Shown: positions 9,684-17,372 of the stretch, in pieces
How the letters are laid out: every line of letters starts with the position of its first letter
Numbering within the stretch: position 1 is the first letter of the stretch
NCBI RefSeq assembly: GCF_029892045.1
Contig: NZ_CP120367.1
Location: 1,054,001 to 1,118,000, forward strand
DNA: 64,000 bases
Origin: Sinorhizobium numidicum
Lineage (GTDB): Bacteria > Pseudomonadota > Alphaproteobacteria > Rhizobiales > Rhizobiaceae
Reading direction: 5' to 3'
Notes under the pieces: generated by a model
The model's database searches: none
What the model was told of the DNA's origin: nothing
What the model saw: the letters and a program-made list of their open reading frames with translations, nothing else
Made by a program: the position numbers and the translations under genes

Positions 9684-11033
9684 TCACTGAAGCATCTTGT
9701 CGATCAGGCCGCGTGGGCCGGAAGGCCGCTTCTTGCCGCGGTAGAGCAGCATGACATGTTCCGCCTCGGAAAGTCCATCCTGAGTTGCGTCGTCGGGGCG
9801 TTCTTCCGCTATTGCCGCAAGCGCGGCGTCTTGCGGATAGAGGATGGTGAACTTCTGGCGGACGCCGCGCAATCGCTCCTGGCCGAGCGTCATCCAGTCG
9901 CCGCCGCAATAGTTGACGAAGGCCTCGCTTGCGACAACGCTGTGAGCGTATTTCTTCGTCAGATTCTGCAGCCGCTGCACCTCGTTGACCGCCGAACCGA
10001 ACACGGAAAAGGTCAGCCGGTCGCGAAGCCCGACATTGCCGAACATGACGTTTCCGACATGCAGCCCGATGCCGTACCCGATCGCGTCGCGACCTTGCTT
10101 CTTCCGTTCCGCGTTGAGCGCGGCCATCCGCGCAGTCGCCGCGCTCACCGCGGCGAAGGCTTCCTGGCTCGCCATCTCCGATGGCTCCTTGTGCCGGCCG
10201 CAGGGATAGACGGCGATGAACCCGTCGCCGACGAAACTCAGGATCTGTCCGCCGTTCCGATTGAACGGCGTGGCAATCGCGTCGAAGAAACCATTCAGCG
10301 TTTCGATATAGGCTTGGCGCCCCTCCTTCTCCGCGAGCACCGTCGAGCCTCTCATGTCCGCCATGACGAGGACCGCTCGAACCGTTTCGCCATCGCCGCG
10401 CCGAACCTGGCCGCTCATCACCCGCTTTCCGGCATTCGCGCCGAGATAGGTGGTCAACATGTTGTCGGCAAGCTTGCCGAGCACCGCAACCTTGGCTGCG
10501 ATCGCCAGATGGTTCTGAAGTCTGAGCAAGGCGGCGATGACATCGTCATTGAAGCCGCCGTGGCGGTCCGTCGTCCATGAGCCAACCATGCCATGTTCGG
10601 CGTCCGAGCCAAGCGATTGCATGAAGGCGATGTAGTCGGTTGCTCCCTGCTCCTTCAACTCGTCGAAGATCGGAAACTCCGAGGGTTCGGCCGGGTCGAT
10701 GCGCCGTCTCACGTGATCGAGGTTGTTGCTGAGCAGATAGTAATAGGGGCTGCGCAGGAAGCGTTCGGGATTGAGCGCGAGTTCCTCGTGGCGCAAGCCA
10801 CTCACCTCGACTCCCTTGCCGCGCCACCAGGTGAAGCCGAGGGCGTCGTAAAGCGGATGAAGCATCGAGAAGGACAAGTGGACGCGCATGAGCGGCAAGC
10901 CGGCCGCCGCCAGTCGCTCGCAGAAACCGCGCACGATGGTCTCCAGCGTTTCGTCGCTGAGCGACGTTCGCATGAGCCAATCCGCGACCTTGTCCAAAAG
11001 GATCTCGGAAACAGTATCGTTGCTCGGGCTCAT
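9684..11033 (-). CDS. Class III adenylate/guanylate cyclase with N-terminal helper domain
   Basis: The 449-residue cytoplasmic protein has a C-terminal class III nucleotidyl cyclase domain. The metal-binding aspartates are D226 (VLVMADMRGST) and D270 (SFVGDGFIAVYP). The transition-state pair is N350 and R354 in GSAVNEVQRLQ. All the key catalytic residues I looked for are present, so it is probably active. Residues 1-210 form a helical helper region seen in rhizobial cyclases, with no recognised ligand domain. Rhizobia carry many such cyclases. It lies 8 bases upstream of the lyase gene and diverges from the NDP-sugar dehydrogenase, so cAMP or cGMP signalling may be tied to envelope polysaccharide. 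That link is inference. Confidence 0.88.
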   Translation of the reverse strand: MSPSNDTVSEILLDKVADWLMRTSLSDETLETIVRGFCERLAAAGLPLMRVHLSFSMLHPLYDALGFTWWRGKGVEVSGLRHEELALNPERFLRSPYYYLLSNNLDHVRRRIDPAEPSEFPIFDELKEQGATDYIAFMQSLGSDAEHGMVGSWTTDRHGGFNDDVIAALLRLQNHLAIAAKVAVLGKLADNMLTTYLGANAGKRVMSGQVRRGDGETVRAVLVMADMRGSTVLAEKEGRQAYIETLNGFFDAIATPFNRNGGQILSFVGDGFIAVYPCGRHKEPSEMASQEAFAAVSAATARMAALNAERKKQGRDAIGYGIGLHVGNVMFGNVGLRDRLTFSVFGSAVNEVQRLQNLTKKYAHSVVASEAFVNYCGGDWMTLGQERLRGVRQKFTILYPQDAALAAIAEERPDDATQDGLSEAEHVMLLYRGKKRPSGPRGLIDKMLQ

Positions 11034-11399
11034 TCCATATCCTCATCGTCGCGATGACGACCGCCTCCAGTGCCCTCCCGCAGAAGCCGGCGATCAATAT
11101 CGCGCGTCCCACGGCAGCCCTGGAATTGGCACCCGCCAGTAAAGAAAGATTCCTGCCGCAGCCGGCGGCGGTCTTGTGCGGCGATCGGATCGCCACACTG
11201 CTACCTTGCAGATATTCACCGCCGAACACGATTTCCAGAGAGGTCCGCAATTTTTAATCGTCGTGAGATGTTACACGGAACCGCCCGGCCGATTACACCC
11301 TGTAATTGCCGGGGTTGCTCGCAAGCGATCAGGCCCGCGCTTGACTTGCGTCCTCTTTCTCGCCAACAAAGCGAAGCATGGACCGGCAGCCGGCTCGTC
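11034..11399. other. Divergent intergenic region
   Basis: This 366-base stretch separates the cyclase (leftward) from the NDP-sugar dehydrogenase (rightward). It holds the promoters of both and one clean palindrome at 11292-11306. The dehydrogenase frame is open back to 11070, but no upstream start in it has a good ribosome site. I see no gene here. Confidence 0.5.
11292..11306. promoter_or_regulatory. 15-bp palindrome, possible operator
   Basis: The sequence ATTACACCCTGTAAT has perfect 6-base arms around a 3-base centre. It lies between the divergent cyclase and dehydrogenase genes, 94 bases before the dehydrogenase start. The size and T-N11-A form fit a LysR-type or other dimeric regulator site. 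No regulator is identified. Confidence 0.35.
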
Positions 11400-12776
11400 A
11401 TGATCAGCCCGCCCGCCAAGGAAAACTGGAAGCGAATCTTGACCTCCCCGCATCACGACAGGCTGCTCGAATCGATTTCCCTGCGCACGGCACATGTCGC
11501 TGTCATCGGACTTGGCTATGTCGGTCTTCCGCTGGCAATTGCGGTCGCGCGCTCCGGTTTTTCGGTGACGGGCTTCGACATCGATCCCGCGAAGATCATC
11601 GCGCTCGAGGGCGGTCGCTCCTATATCGAAGCGGTTTCAGAGGATGCCCTCGGCCGGGAAGTTGTCGCCGGTCGGTTCCGCTCGACCATAGATTTTGCGG
11701 AACTCGGTCTTTGCGACGTAATCGTCATCTGCGTGCCGACGCCGCTGACCAAGCATCGCGATCCGGACCTCTCCTTCGTGGAAAAGACGTCGCGTTCGAT
11801 CGCATCGGTCTTGCGGCCGGGCCAGCTTGTCGCTCTGGAATCGACGACCTATCCCGGCACCACCGACGGTGTCGTGCGCTCGATTCTGGAAGAAACGGGT
11901 CTGAAGTCGGGAGTAGACTTCTTCCTCGGCTTTTCACCGGAGCGCGAAGATCCAGGTAACCGGGCGTTTGAGACGGCGAATATCCCGAAGGTGGTCGCGG
12001 GCGACGGTCCGCTGGCAGCAGCGCTGATGGAACGGTTCTATGCCGCCGTGGTCAAGACCGTCGTGCCGGTTTCTTCCAATGCCACCGCCGAAGCGGTGAA
12101 GCTCACCGAGAATATTTTCCGCGCCGTCAACATTGCGCTCGTGAACGAACTCAAGGTCGTCTACGAGGCGATGGGCATCGATGTCTGGGAAGTCATCGAG
12201 GCGGCCAAGACGAAGCCTTTCGGCTATATGCCTTTTTACCCGGGCCCCGGGCTCGGCGGGCACTGCATCCCCATCGACCCCTTCTATCTCACGTGGAAAT
12301 CCCGTGAGTACGAACTGCCGACGCGCTTCATCGAACTCGCCGGTGAGATCAACTCTGCCATGCCTCGCCACGTCGTCGGACGGCTGGCCGAAGCGCTCGA
12401 CCGGAAGCAGGGCAAGGCGCTCAGCCGTTCCAAAATCCTGATCATCGGCCTCGCCTACAAGAAGAACGTGCCGGACATCCGCGAAAGTCCCTCGCTGCGG
12501 CTGATCGAACTCATCGAGGAGCGCGGCGGCAACGCTGCCTTCTACGACCCGCATGTGGAGGAAATTCCCTCGACTCGGGAACATATCGCCTTGAAGGGGC
12601 GCCACTCGGTTGCCTTCGACGAGGAAACCATCCGTGGCTTTGACGCCGTGCTCGTCGCGACGGATCATGACGCCATCGACTATTCGGCACTTGCAAACTG
12701 GGCGCCGCTGATCGTCGATACACGCAATGTGTTCGCTCGCCGTGGCCTTACGGCGGAGCATATCGTCAAGGCTTGA
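11400..12776 (+). CDS. NDP-sugar 6-dehydrogenase (UDP-glucose/GDP-mannose dehydrogenase family, WbpA/TviB-like)
   Basis: The 458-residue cytoplasmic enzyme probably makes a nucleotide-linked uronic acid with two NAD molecules. The N-terminal Rossmann motif is VAVIGLGYVGLPLA. The catalytic cysteine lies in GPGLGGHCIPIDPFYL. The C-terminal domain has ILIIGLAYKKNVPDIRESP, the family binding motif. The long PF(Y)PGPGLGGHCIPIDP form resembles WbpA/TviB UDP-N-acetylhexosamine dehydrogenases more than UDP-glucose dehydrogenase; the substrate is not settled. The ATG at 11400 is my choice because the reading frame upstream lacks conserved sequence, but its ribosome site is weak. The last 11 bases overlap the convergent DUF3095 gene. 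Confidence 0.88.
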   Translation: MISPPAKENWKRILTSPHHDRLLESISLRTAHVAVIGLGYVGLPLAIAVARSGFSVTGFDIDPAKIIALEGGRSYIEAVSEDALGREVVAGRFRSTIDFAELGLCDVIVICVPTPLTKHRDPDLSFVEKTSRSIASVLRPGQLVALESTTYPGTTDGVVRSILEETGLKSGVDFFLGFSPEREDPGNRAFETANIPKVVAGDGPLAAALMERFYAAVVKTVVPVSSNATAEAVKLTENIFRAVNIALVNELKVVYEAMGIDVWEVIEAAKTKPFGYMPFYPGPGLGGHCIPIDPFYLTWKSREYELPTRFIELAGEINSAMPRHVVGRLAEALDRKQGKALSRSKILIIGLAYKKNVPDIRESPSLRLIELIEERGGNAAFYDPHVEEIPSTREHIALKGRHSVAFDEETIRGFDAVLVATDHDAIDYSALANWAPLIVDTRNVFARRGLTAEHIVKA

Positions 12777-13974
12777 CCGCAGGCGCAGCGGGCACGCCTT
12801 GGACCTCCTCGGTGACCCGACCTGGAAGAGTGGCCTTGAGGTTAGTTGCCGCCATGGCGTAACCCCCCGCGGCACCGTCAATGAAGTGCATGTGGTCGCG
12901 GCTCATCGGCGAGGGAACAATGCACGTCATCAAGGCCGACTCCTGCTGGTGCAGACCGTACCGGCAGATGCCTGCGTCCGCGGCCCGCTTCAGCCGCTCC
13001 TCGATCCGCCGCAGCCGCTCTACGCTCACATCGATCGTCATCTTCAATCCGTCGTCAAACTTGCGGAAATCGGAATTGGCGGCGAGATCGTGCTTGTAGC
13101 GGTTGACATCGAATTTGCCGAGGTTGAGCCCGAGCCTGAAGAAGAGAAACAGCACAAGACTCTGCAAAGCGATCCAGGACCATGTCAGGAAGCGCCGCCC
13201 CCTTGGCGCCAGGGCGCGCGATTCCGCTGTCACGCCCTGCATTGAAAGGCGAGGCTCGGGTCCGTTTTCCGGCACAGGATGTCCACCGCGTTGTTCGCCT
13301 TCGGCCAAAGTGACGATGTCGCCGATCAACGCCTGAAACTCGGGGCCATTGCCGCGCTCGCCCGGCACCGCAATGATCGAAACGATCGTCCCGTGGCGGG
13401 CGACGATCGGATTCCAGCGGCAGGACAGTCCAGTCAGGTCCGGGCGGGTTCCCGGTGGCGCAGCCTCGATCTGGTAGCGCCCTGCCTTCATTTCCGCTTC
13501 CGCCCAACTGGCGCCGCCCCCGGATAACATCGCATAGGACACCTCCTCGCTTGCTTTGAAGCGTGCGACGCGCATGTCGAGCCCCCTCGCTCGAACGTCG
13601 GAGACCGGAACGAGCGCGACACGCAGCTCGAGACCGAGCTCTTCCGCGACCCAGGTCTTGGCGGCCGCAAGCGTCGAGCGCGCCTTCGCCGCGAGCGCTG
13701 CCGGCACGGCGGCGAGCGCGCCGTCGCCGCCGAAGACGAATGGCAGGTCCCGCTCGCCAAGACCGTTCATCAGCGCCGAGATGACGCTAGCGCCGGCCAT
13801 GTTGACACTCTTGTATCGCCCCTGCGCGATCGCTCCCGTCGAATTGACGATGTCGGCGACGGCAAGCAGCCAGCCTTCGGGCAGGGCTCGGTAGTTCGCC
13901 TCATTGGCGACGCCCTCGAATGCCTCGAAGAGAGGAAGCTCTTCGTAGAACTGCATGTCGGCTGCCTGCGTCAT
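12766..13974 (-). CDS. DUF3095 protein, cyclase-like fold with C-terminal membrane segment
   Basis: The 402-residue protein matches my memory of the DUF3095 family. The N-terminal half has WLLAVADIVNSTGAIAQG and LPFVFGGDGALAAVP. These place two aspartates as in the metal sites of class III cyclases and GGDEF proteins (compare ADMRGST and FVGDGF in the cyclase at 9684). A hydrophobic stretch, WSWIALQSLVLFLFFRLGL, near residue 270 suggests membrane attachment. The C-terminal part has CRYGLHQQESALMTCIVPS. It may be a nucleotidyl cyclase or a nucleotide-binding relative; the biochemical role is unknown. It converges on the dehydrogenase with an 11-base overlap and diverges from the MBL-fold gene. 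Confidence 0.75.
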   Translation of the reverse strand: MTQAADMQFYEELPLFEAFEGVANEANYRALPEGWLLAVADIVNSTGAIAQGRYKSVNMAGASVISALMNGLGERDLPFVFGGDGALAAVPAALAAKARSTLAAAKTWVAEELGLELRVALVPVSDVRARGLDMRVARFKASEEVSYAMLSGGGASWAEAEMKAGRYQIEAAPPGTRPDLTGLSCRWNPIVARHGTIVSIIAVPGERGNGPEFQALIGDIVTLAEGEQRGGHPVPENGPEPRLSMQGVTAESRALAPRGRRFLTWSWIALQSLVLFLFFRLGLNLGKFDVNRYKHDLAANSDFRKFDDGLKMTIDVSVERLRRIEERLKRAADAGICRYGLHQQESALMTCIVPSPMSRDHMHFIDGAAGGYAMAATNLKATLPGRVTEEVQGVPAAPAVKP

Positions 13975-14256
13975 GGATGCTCCGAACTTTCGACAACCCC
14001 TATGGGCGAGAAATCTCAGGAGCGAAATGGGGGCGGAAAACGCTTCGCGCTTTTTCCCGTCCGCTCCGGCTGATCGATCACTTATGTTAAACTGGAAGAC
14101 AAAGTTTCAACATGACTTTGAACCAAGCGCCACGAAATAAAAGCAATCCAGAGCAATCGAAGCTAATAGCATTGCAGGACCATCGTGATCTGTGCTTGTC
14201 TAGGAATTGCCCGCAGGTAAAGGTGCCGAGGCGGGCAGGACGAAGCCGAAACTGGA

Positions 14257-15087
14257 ATGCAGGAAAACACCTTTCGAGTGCGGTTCTGGGGAGTAAGGGG
14301 TAGTTTGCCGGTATCCGGCGAGCAATTCCTGCGCTATGGGGGCAATACACCCTGCATCGAAATCCGCTGCGGCGGAGAAGTCCTGATCTTCGATGCAGGC
14401 TCCGGGCTGCGCGAAGCCGGCCTGTCTCTGATGTCTGAGGGCGTCTCGGACTACGATGTTTTTTTCACCCACAGCCACTATGACCACATAATTGGCTTGC
14501 CTTATTTCAAGCCCATTTATCGCTGCAGCACCGCCGTCCGCTTCTGGTCCGGACATCTCTATGGCAAGATGTCGACCAAGGAGATGATCGACGATTTCAT
14601 GCGACCGCCATGGTTTCCGGTAGATTCCGGCATCTGTCAGGCGAGCCTTGACTGCGTCGATTTCCAACCCGGCGACACTCTGACGCCGCGCAAGGGCATC
14701 TCCGTCCGGACGATGAGTCTCGCCCACCCCGGCGGGTGCGTGGGCTATCGGATCGATTGGGGCGGCCGCGCAGTTGCTCTCATATATGACACGGAACACG
14801 AGCCCGGCATTCTCGACCCCGCGCTCCTCGACTTCATCACCGGTGCGGACCTCATGGTCTACGATTGCACCTATCTCGAGACGGAGATGCCGGTATATCG
14901 CGGCTACGGACATTCGACCGGCATGCATGGATCACTGCTGGCCAAGGCCGCCGGCATTCCACGCCTGGCGATGTTCCATCACGATCCCTCCCGCACCGAT
15001 TTGGCGCTGGCGGCGATGGAGCAGGAAGTTCAGGCCTTTTTTGCCGGCGCCTTTGCAGCCCGCGACGGTCAGATCATCGATCTATGA
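14257..15087 (+). CDS. MBL-fold metallo-hydrolase, possible cyclic nucleotide phosphodiesterase
   Basis: The 276-residue protein opens with VRFWGVRGSLPVSG and has YGGNTPCIEI and LIFDAGSGLR. It then has the metal motif THSHYDHIIGLPYF (HxHxDH), and further ligands at LAHPGG, IYDTEH and FHHDPSR. This is the RNase Z/PhnP-like branch of the metallo-beta-lactamase superfamily, whose members include class II cyclic nucleotide phosphodiesterases. The reaction is a metal-dependent hydrolysis. With two cyclase-type genes within 5 kb, a phosphodiesterase role is attractive but unproven. The start at 14257 lacks a strong ribosome site. The last 14 bases overlap the convergent deacetylase gene. Confidence 0.82.
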   Translation: MQENTFRVRFWGVRGSLPVSGEQFLRYGGNTPCIEIRCGGEVLIFDAGSGLREAGLSLMSEGVSDYDVFFTHSHYDHIIGLPYFKPIYRCSTAVRFWSGHLYGKMSTKEMIDDFMRPPWFPVDSGICQASLDCVDFQPGDTLTPRKGISVRTMSLAHPGGCVGYRIDWGGRAVALIYDTEHEPGILDPALLDFITGADLMVYDCTYLETEMPVYRGYGHSTGMHGSLLAKAAGIPRLAMFHHDPSRTDLALAAMEQEVQAFFAGAFAARDGQIIDL

Positions 15088-15844
15088 GATCGACGACCTT
15101 CCGCCAAGAACAGGCGGGGTGGCGAGCCGTAATCTCAAACAGCTCCGACAGAAACGTCCACACGCTCTCGTCGTGGACGAGATGATGAGTCAGGATGCCG
15201 ACCGTCTCGTGACCGTCGCTTAGCAGATCCAGCCGGCGGGCGATGTCGCGAACAATTTCGCCGTGGTCGCGGCATCCGCGCGTTCCGTGCCAGTCCATCA
15301 CGTCCACATGCGTGTTGATTATTACTAACTCGGGATCAGGCCGCACCAAGGCGAATTTGCCGCTCGCTTCGGGGCCGAAAACCGAAAGCGCCCTGAACCC
15401 GATCTCCGGCAGGTCTGCGATCAAGCCGAAATCGATCCGGTTCCACGGCGGGACGAGCAGCGGCACGAAAGAGGTGGGATAAAGCGCCGCAAGGCGAGCA
15501 TATCCCATACGCAGTTCCCGCACGACTGTTCCCCGCGTCCGGTGGGCGCCGAGCTCTTGCCGCTTTTCTCCCGTGGAAGCGTGGTTTTGATGCGACCACC
15601 CATGGACCGCGATGTTGATATCGCCGCGACCGGCAAGGTGATGCGAAAGGCGCTCATCGGTGAAAGCAGGTATGACGGCCAACGTCGCCGGTATCGAAAA
15701 GCGATCAGTGAGATCGATCAACCGCTCAAGTGCCGCCGTCGGTTCGACCGCATCGTCGTCGCGCAACCAGAAATCGGCGGCCCGGCCGGTGGCCTGTAAA
15801 CGATCCAGCCTTTCGATCAACGGTTGCCACAACGCCGCAGTCAT
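15074..15844 (-). CDS. Polysaccharide deacetylase family protein
   Basis: The ATG at 15844 overlaps the stop of the upstream glycosyltransferase (ATGA), giving 256 residues; the longer frame upstream is a shadow of that gene. The motif DFWLRDDDAVEP supplies the catalytic and metal aspartates of the NodB-like fold. HGWSHQNHAS supplies metal histidines. LLVPPWNRID, INTHVDVMDWHG and ILTHHLVHD follow in the order seen in the family. No signal peptide is visible, so it may act in the cytoplasm or on membrane-linked intermediates. It probably removes an N- or O-acetyl group from a sugar. It is translationally coupled to the GT4 gene. Confidence 0.8.
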   Translation of the reverse strand: MTAALWQPLIERLDRLQATGRAADFWLRDDDAVEPTAALERLIDLTDRFSIPATLAVIPAFTDERLSHHLAGRGDINIAVHGWSHQNHASTGEKRQELGAHRTRGTVVRELRMGYARLAALYPTSFVPLLVPPWNRIDFGLIADLPEIGFRALSVFGPEASGKFALVRPDPELVIINTHVDVMDWHGTRGCRDHGEIVRDIARRLDLLSDGHETVGILTHHLVHDESVWTFLSELFEITARHPACSWRKVVDLIDR

Positions 15845-16938
15845 TCCGCCTTCTCCACGAACTCCTTGAAAATTTGCCCAAGCCGCAGAGCGGCGGCGGA
15901 AAGCGAGCGCTCTTCCAGTACGAAGCGGCGCGCGCGCGCTCCAAAGAGCGTGCAGAGGCTCCTGTCGCCAAGAAATCGCCGGACCGCCGCGGCGAAGAGT
16001 TCGACGTCTCCTGCGGGCGTAAGCACTCCCGTTTTCCCGTCTTTCACGACCTCCGGCACGCCGGCCGTGCGTTGCGCAATAACCGGAAGACCCGCGGCCT
16101 GCGCTTCGAGATAGGAAAGGCCATACGCCTCGCCGCACCCCGGCCAGACATAGAGGTCGCCGGCGGCAAGAACTCCGGCGATCGCCCTGGGCTCCACCTC
16201 GCCGGCCCAATCCAGCCGTTTCGCGGGAATCCCGGCAAATGCCGCTTGTACCTCACCGCGTGCAGGGCCATCCCCGACGATCGTCAGCTTCCAAGGTAAA
16301 TCGAGGAGCAGCGCCAATGCCTTTGCAAGCATCCGGTAGCTGTCCATCTTGTCGCCCGGCCGCATCATGGCGACGGCCAGCAGCCGGCATTCATCGGCTA
16401 CGATCTTTCGCAGTTGCTGAAACGGCGCCACATCGATGAATGGCGCGAGCGTCGCATAGCGGCCATCCGGTATCGCCTCTTCCAGTCCTTCGCGGTCGCG
16501 TCGGGTGAAACAGATATTGACGGCCGCCTGCCTAGCACCGGCGGCGACTTGATCCTGCGCAAGCTTACGGGCGCCTTCGTTGCGACGGTAGGAATAGGAG
16601 CTTTCGGCAGTGATGTAGGGAATCGAGAATTCCGCCGAGAGAACGGGGCCGAGGAGGTCGGGCGCCTTGTAATAAGGATGGTAACAAAACCAAGCGTCGG
16701 GCGCCCCGTCCTGTTGCCAGAGCCTAAGGAGACGTGCGGCTTCCTGCTCGGCTTCGTTGCGGAGCGCCCAAAACTCCGCGTGCGAGCCTTCGCGCGAGAA
16801 TGTGCGCAGCTGCGACGCGATACTTACTTCGTGGCCGGCCAGTCGAAGCGCCTCGATCAACACGCGCGCCATCTGCCTGTCGCCGGAGGGGACAGGGTGG
16901 TCGGGCGATTTCATCGGCGCATGAAAGGCGATCTTCAT
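15841..16938 (-). CDS. GT4-family glycosyltransferase
   Basis: The 365-residue GT-B enzyme begins MKIAFHAPMKSPDHPVPSGD, a typical start with the donor-acceptor cleft loop. The C-terminal domain has LLAVAMMRPGDKMDSYRML, KLTIVGDGPARGEVQ, GDLYVWPGCGEAYGLSYLEAQAAGLPV (the E-x7-E region) and GVPEVVKDGKTGVLTP. It probably transfers a hexose from a nucleotide donor; the sugar is not evident. Its stop overlaps the start of the deacetylase gene, so the pair may modify the same glycan. Upstream lies the decayed MscS remnant, so this gene has its own promoter within 16939-17169. Confidence 0.85.
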   Translation of the reverse strand: MKIAFHAPMKSPDHPVPSGDRQMARVLIEALRLAGHEVSIASQLRTFSREGSHAEFWALRNEAEQEAARLLRLWQQDGAPDAWFCYHPYYKAPDLLGPVLSAEFSIPYITAESSYSYRRNEGARKLAQDQVAAGARQAAVNICFTRRDREGLEEAIPDGRYATLAPFIDVAPFQQLRKIVADECRLLAVAMMRPGDKMDSYRMLAKALALLLDLPWKLTIVGDGPARGEVQAAFAGIPAKRLDWAGEVEPRAIAGVLAAGDLYVWPGCGEAYGLSYLEAQAAGLPVIAQRTAGVPEVVKDGKTGVLTPAGDVELFAAAVRRFLGDRSLCTLFGARARRFVLEERSLSAAALRLGQIFKEFVEKAE

Positions 16939-17169
16939 CGAGCCGAGCTATCTCGCCTTCCCAATCGGAAGTCAACATTGAGCGAAACCGGTGCCACATC
17001 CGCATTCGGCGAGCTATCCCGTTCGTGCTTCCTCCGCCTGTGCGGCAATATTCTTCTTGGTGATCGCACCGCGGGTTGCCGAGGCTGCCGCTGTCGACTG
17101 AACATCATTACCGGCAACCTGCACGGTCGCCGAGGCGAACTGAAGCTGTCGGTCTCGAAGCGGCCTTGA
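16939..17169. other. Intergenic region beside the MscS remnant
   Basis: The minus strand keeps an open frame of about 45 codons ending at 17014 (QFASATVQVAGNDVQSTAAA and onward). It continues in frame after the stop that ends the MscS relic. It has no start codon of its own and no family I recognise. It may be part of the same decay or chance. No other gene is seen. Confidence 0.35.
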
Positions 17170-17372
17170 TCAGGGCAGGAGCTTACGCTGAATGTATGCA
17201 CCGATCCGGAAGGCATCATCCATCATGGTAGAGGATGCCGCTGATAGCGTCCTTGACCAGGGTCCGCGAGCCAAAGCCGATCACACCCCCGACGAGGCCG
17301 GCACCTGCGATCAGCGAACCCGACCTCGACGCCCGAGAGCGCCATCATCCCGGCGGCGATTGCAATCCTCAT
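17170..17372 (-). pseudogene. Remnant of a MscS-family mechanosensitive channel
   Basis: Three adjoining minus-strand frames give the pore and beta-domain start of an MscS channel. They read, in order, MRIAIAAGMMALSGVEVG, then SLIAGAGLVGGVIGFGSR plus TLVKDAISGILY, then MMDDAFRIGAYIQ. One extra G near 17318 and one extra C near 17226 break the frame. The glycine/alanine-rich pore helix (GAGLVGGVIGFGSRTLVKD) and DDAFRIG are hallmark MscS sequence. The usual upstream transmembrane helices and the rest of the C-terminal domain are missing, and a stop follows IQRKLLP at 17170. The ATG overlaps the TAA of the SGNH gene. It is a truncated, double-frameshifted relic. Confidence 0.75.
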
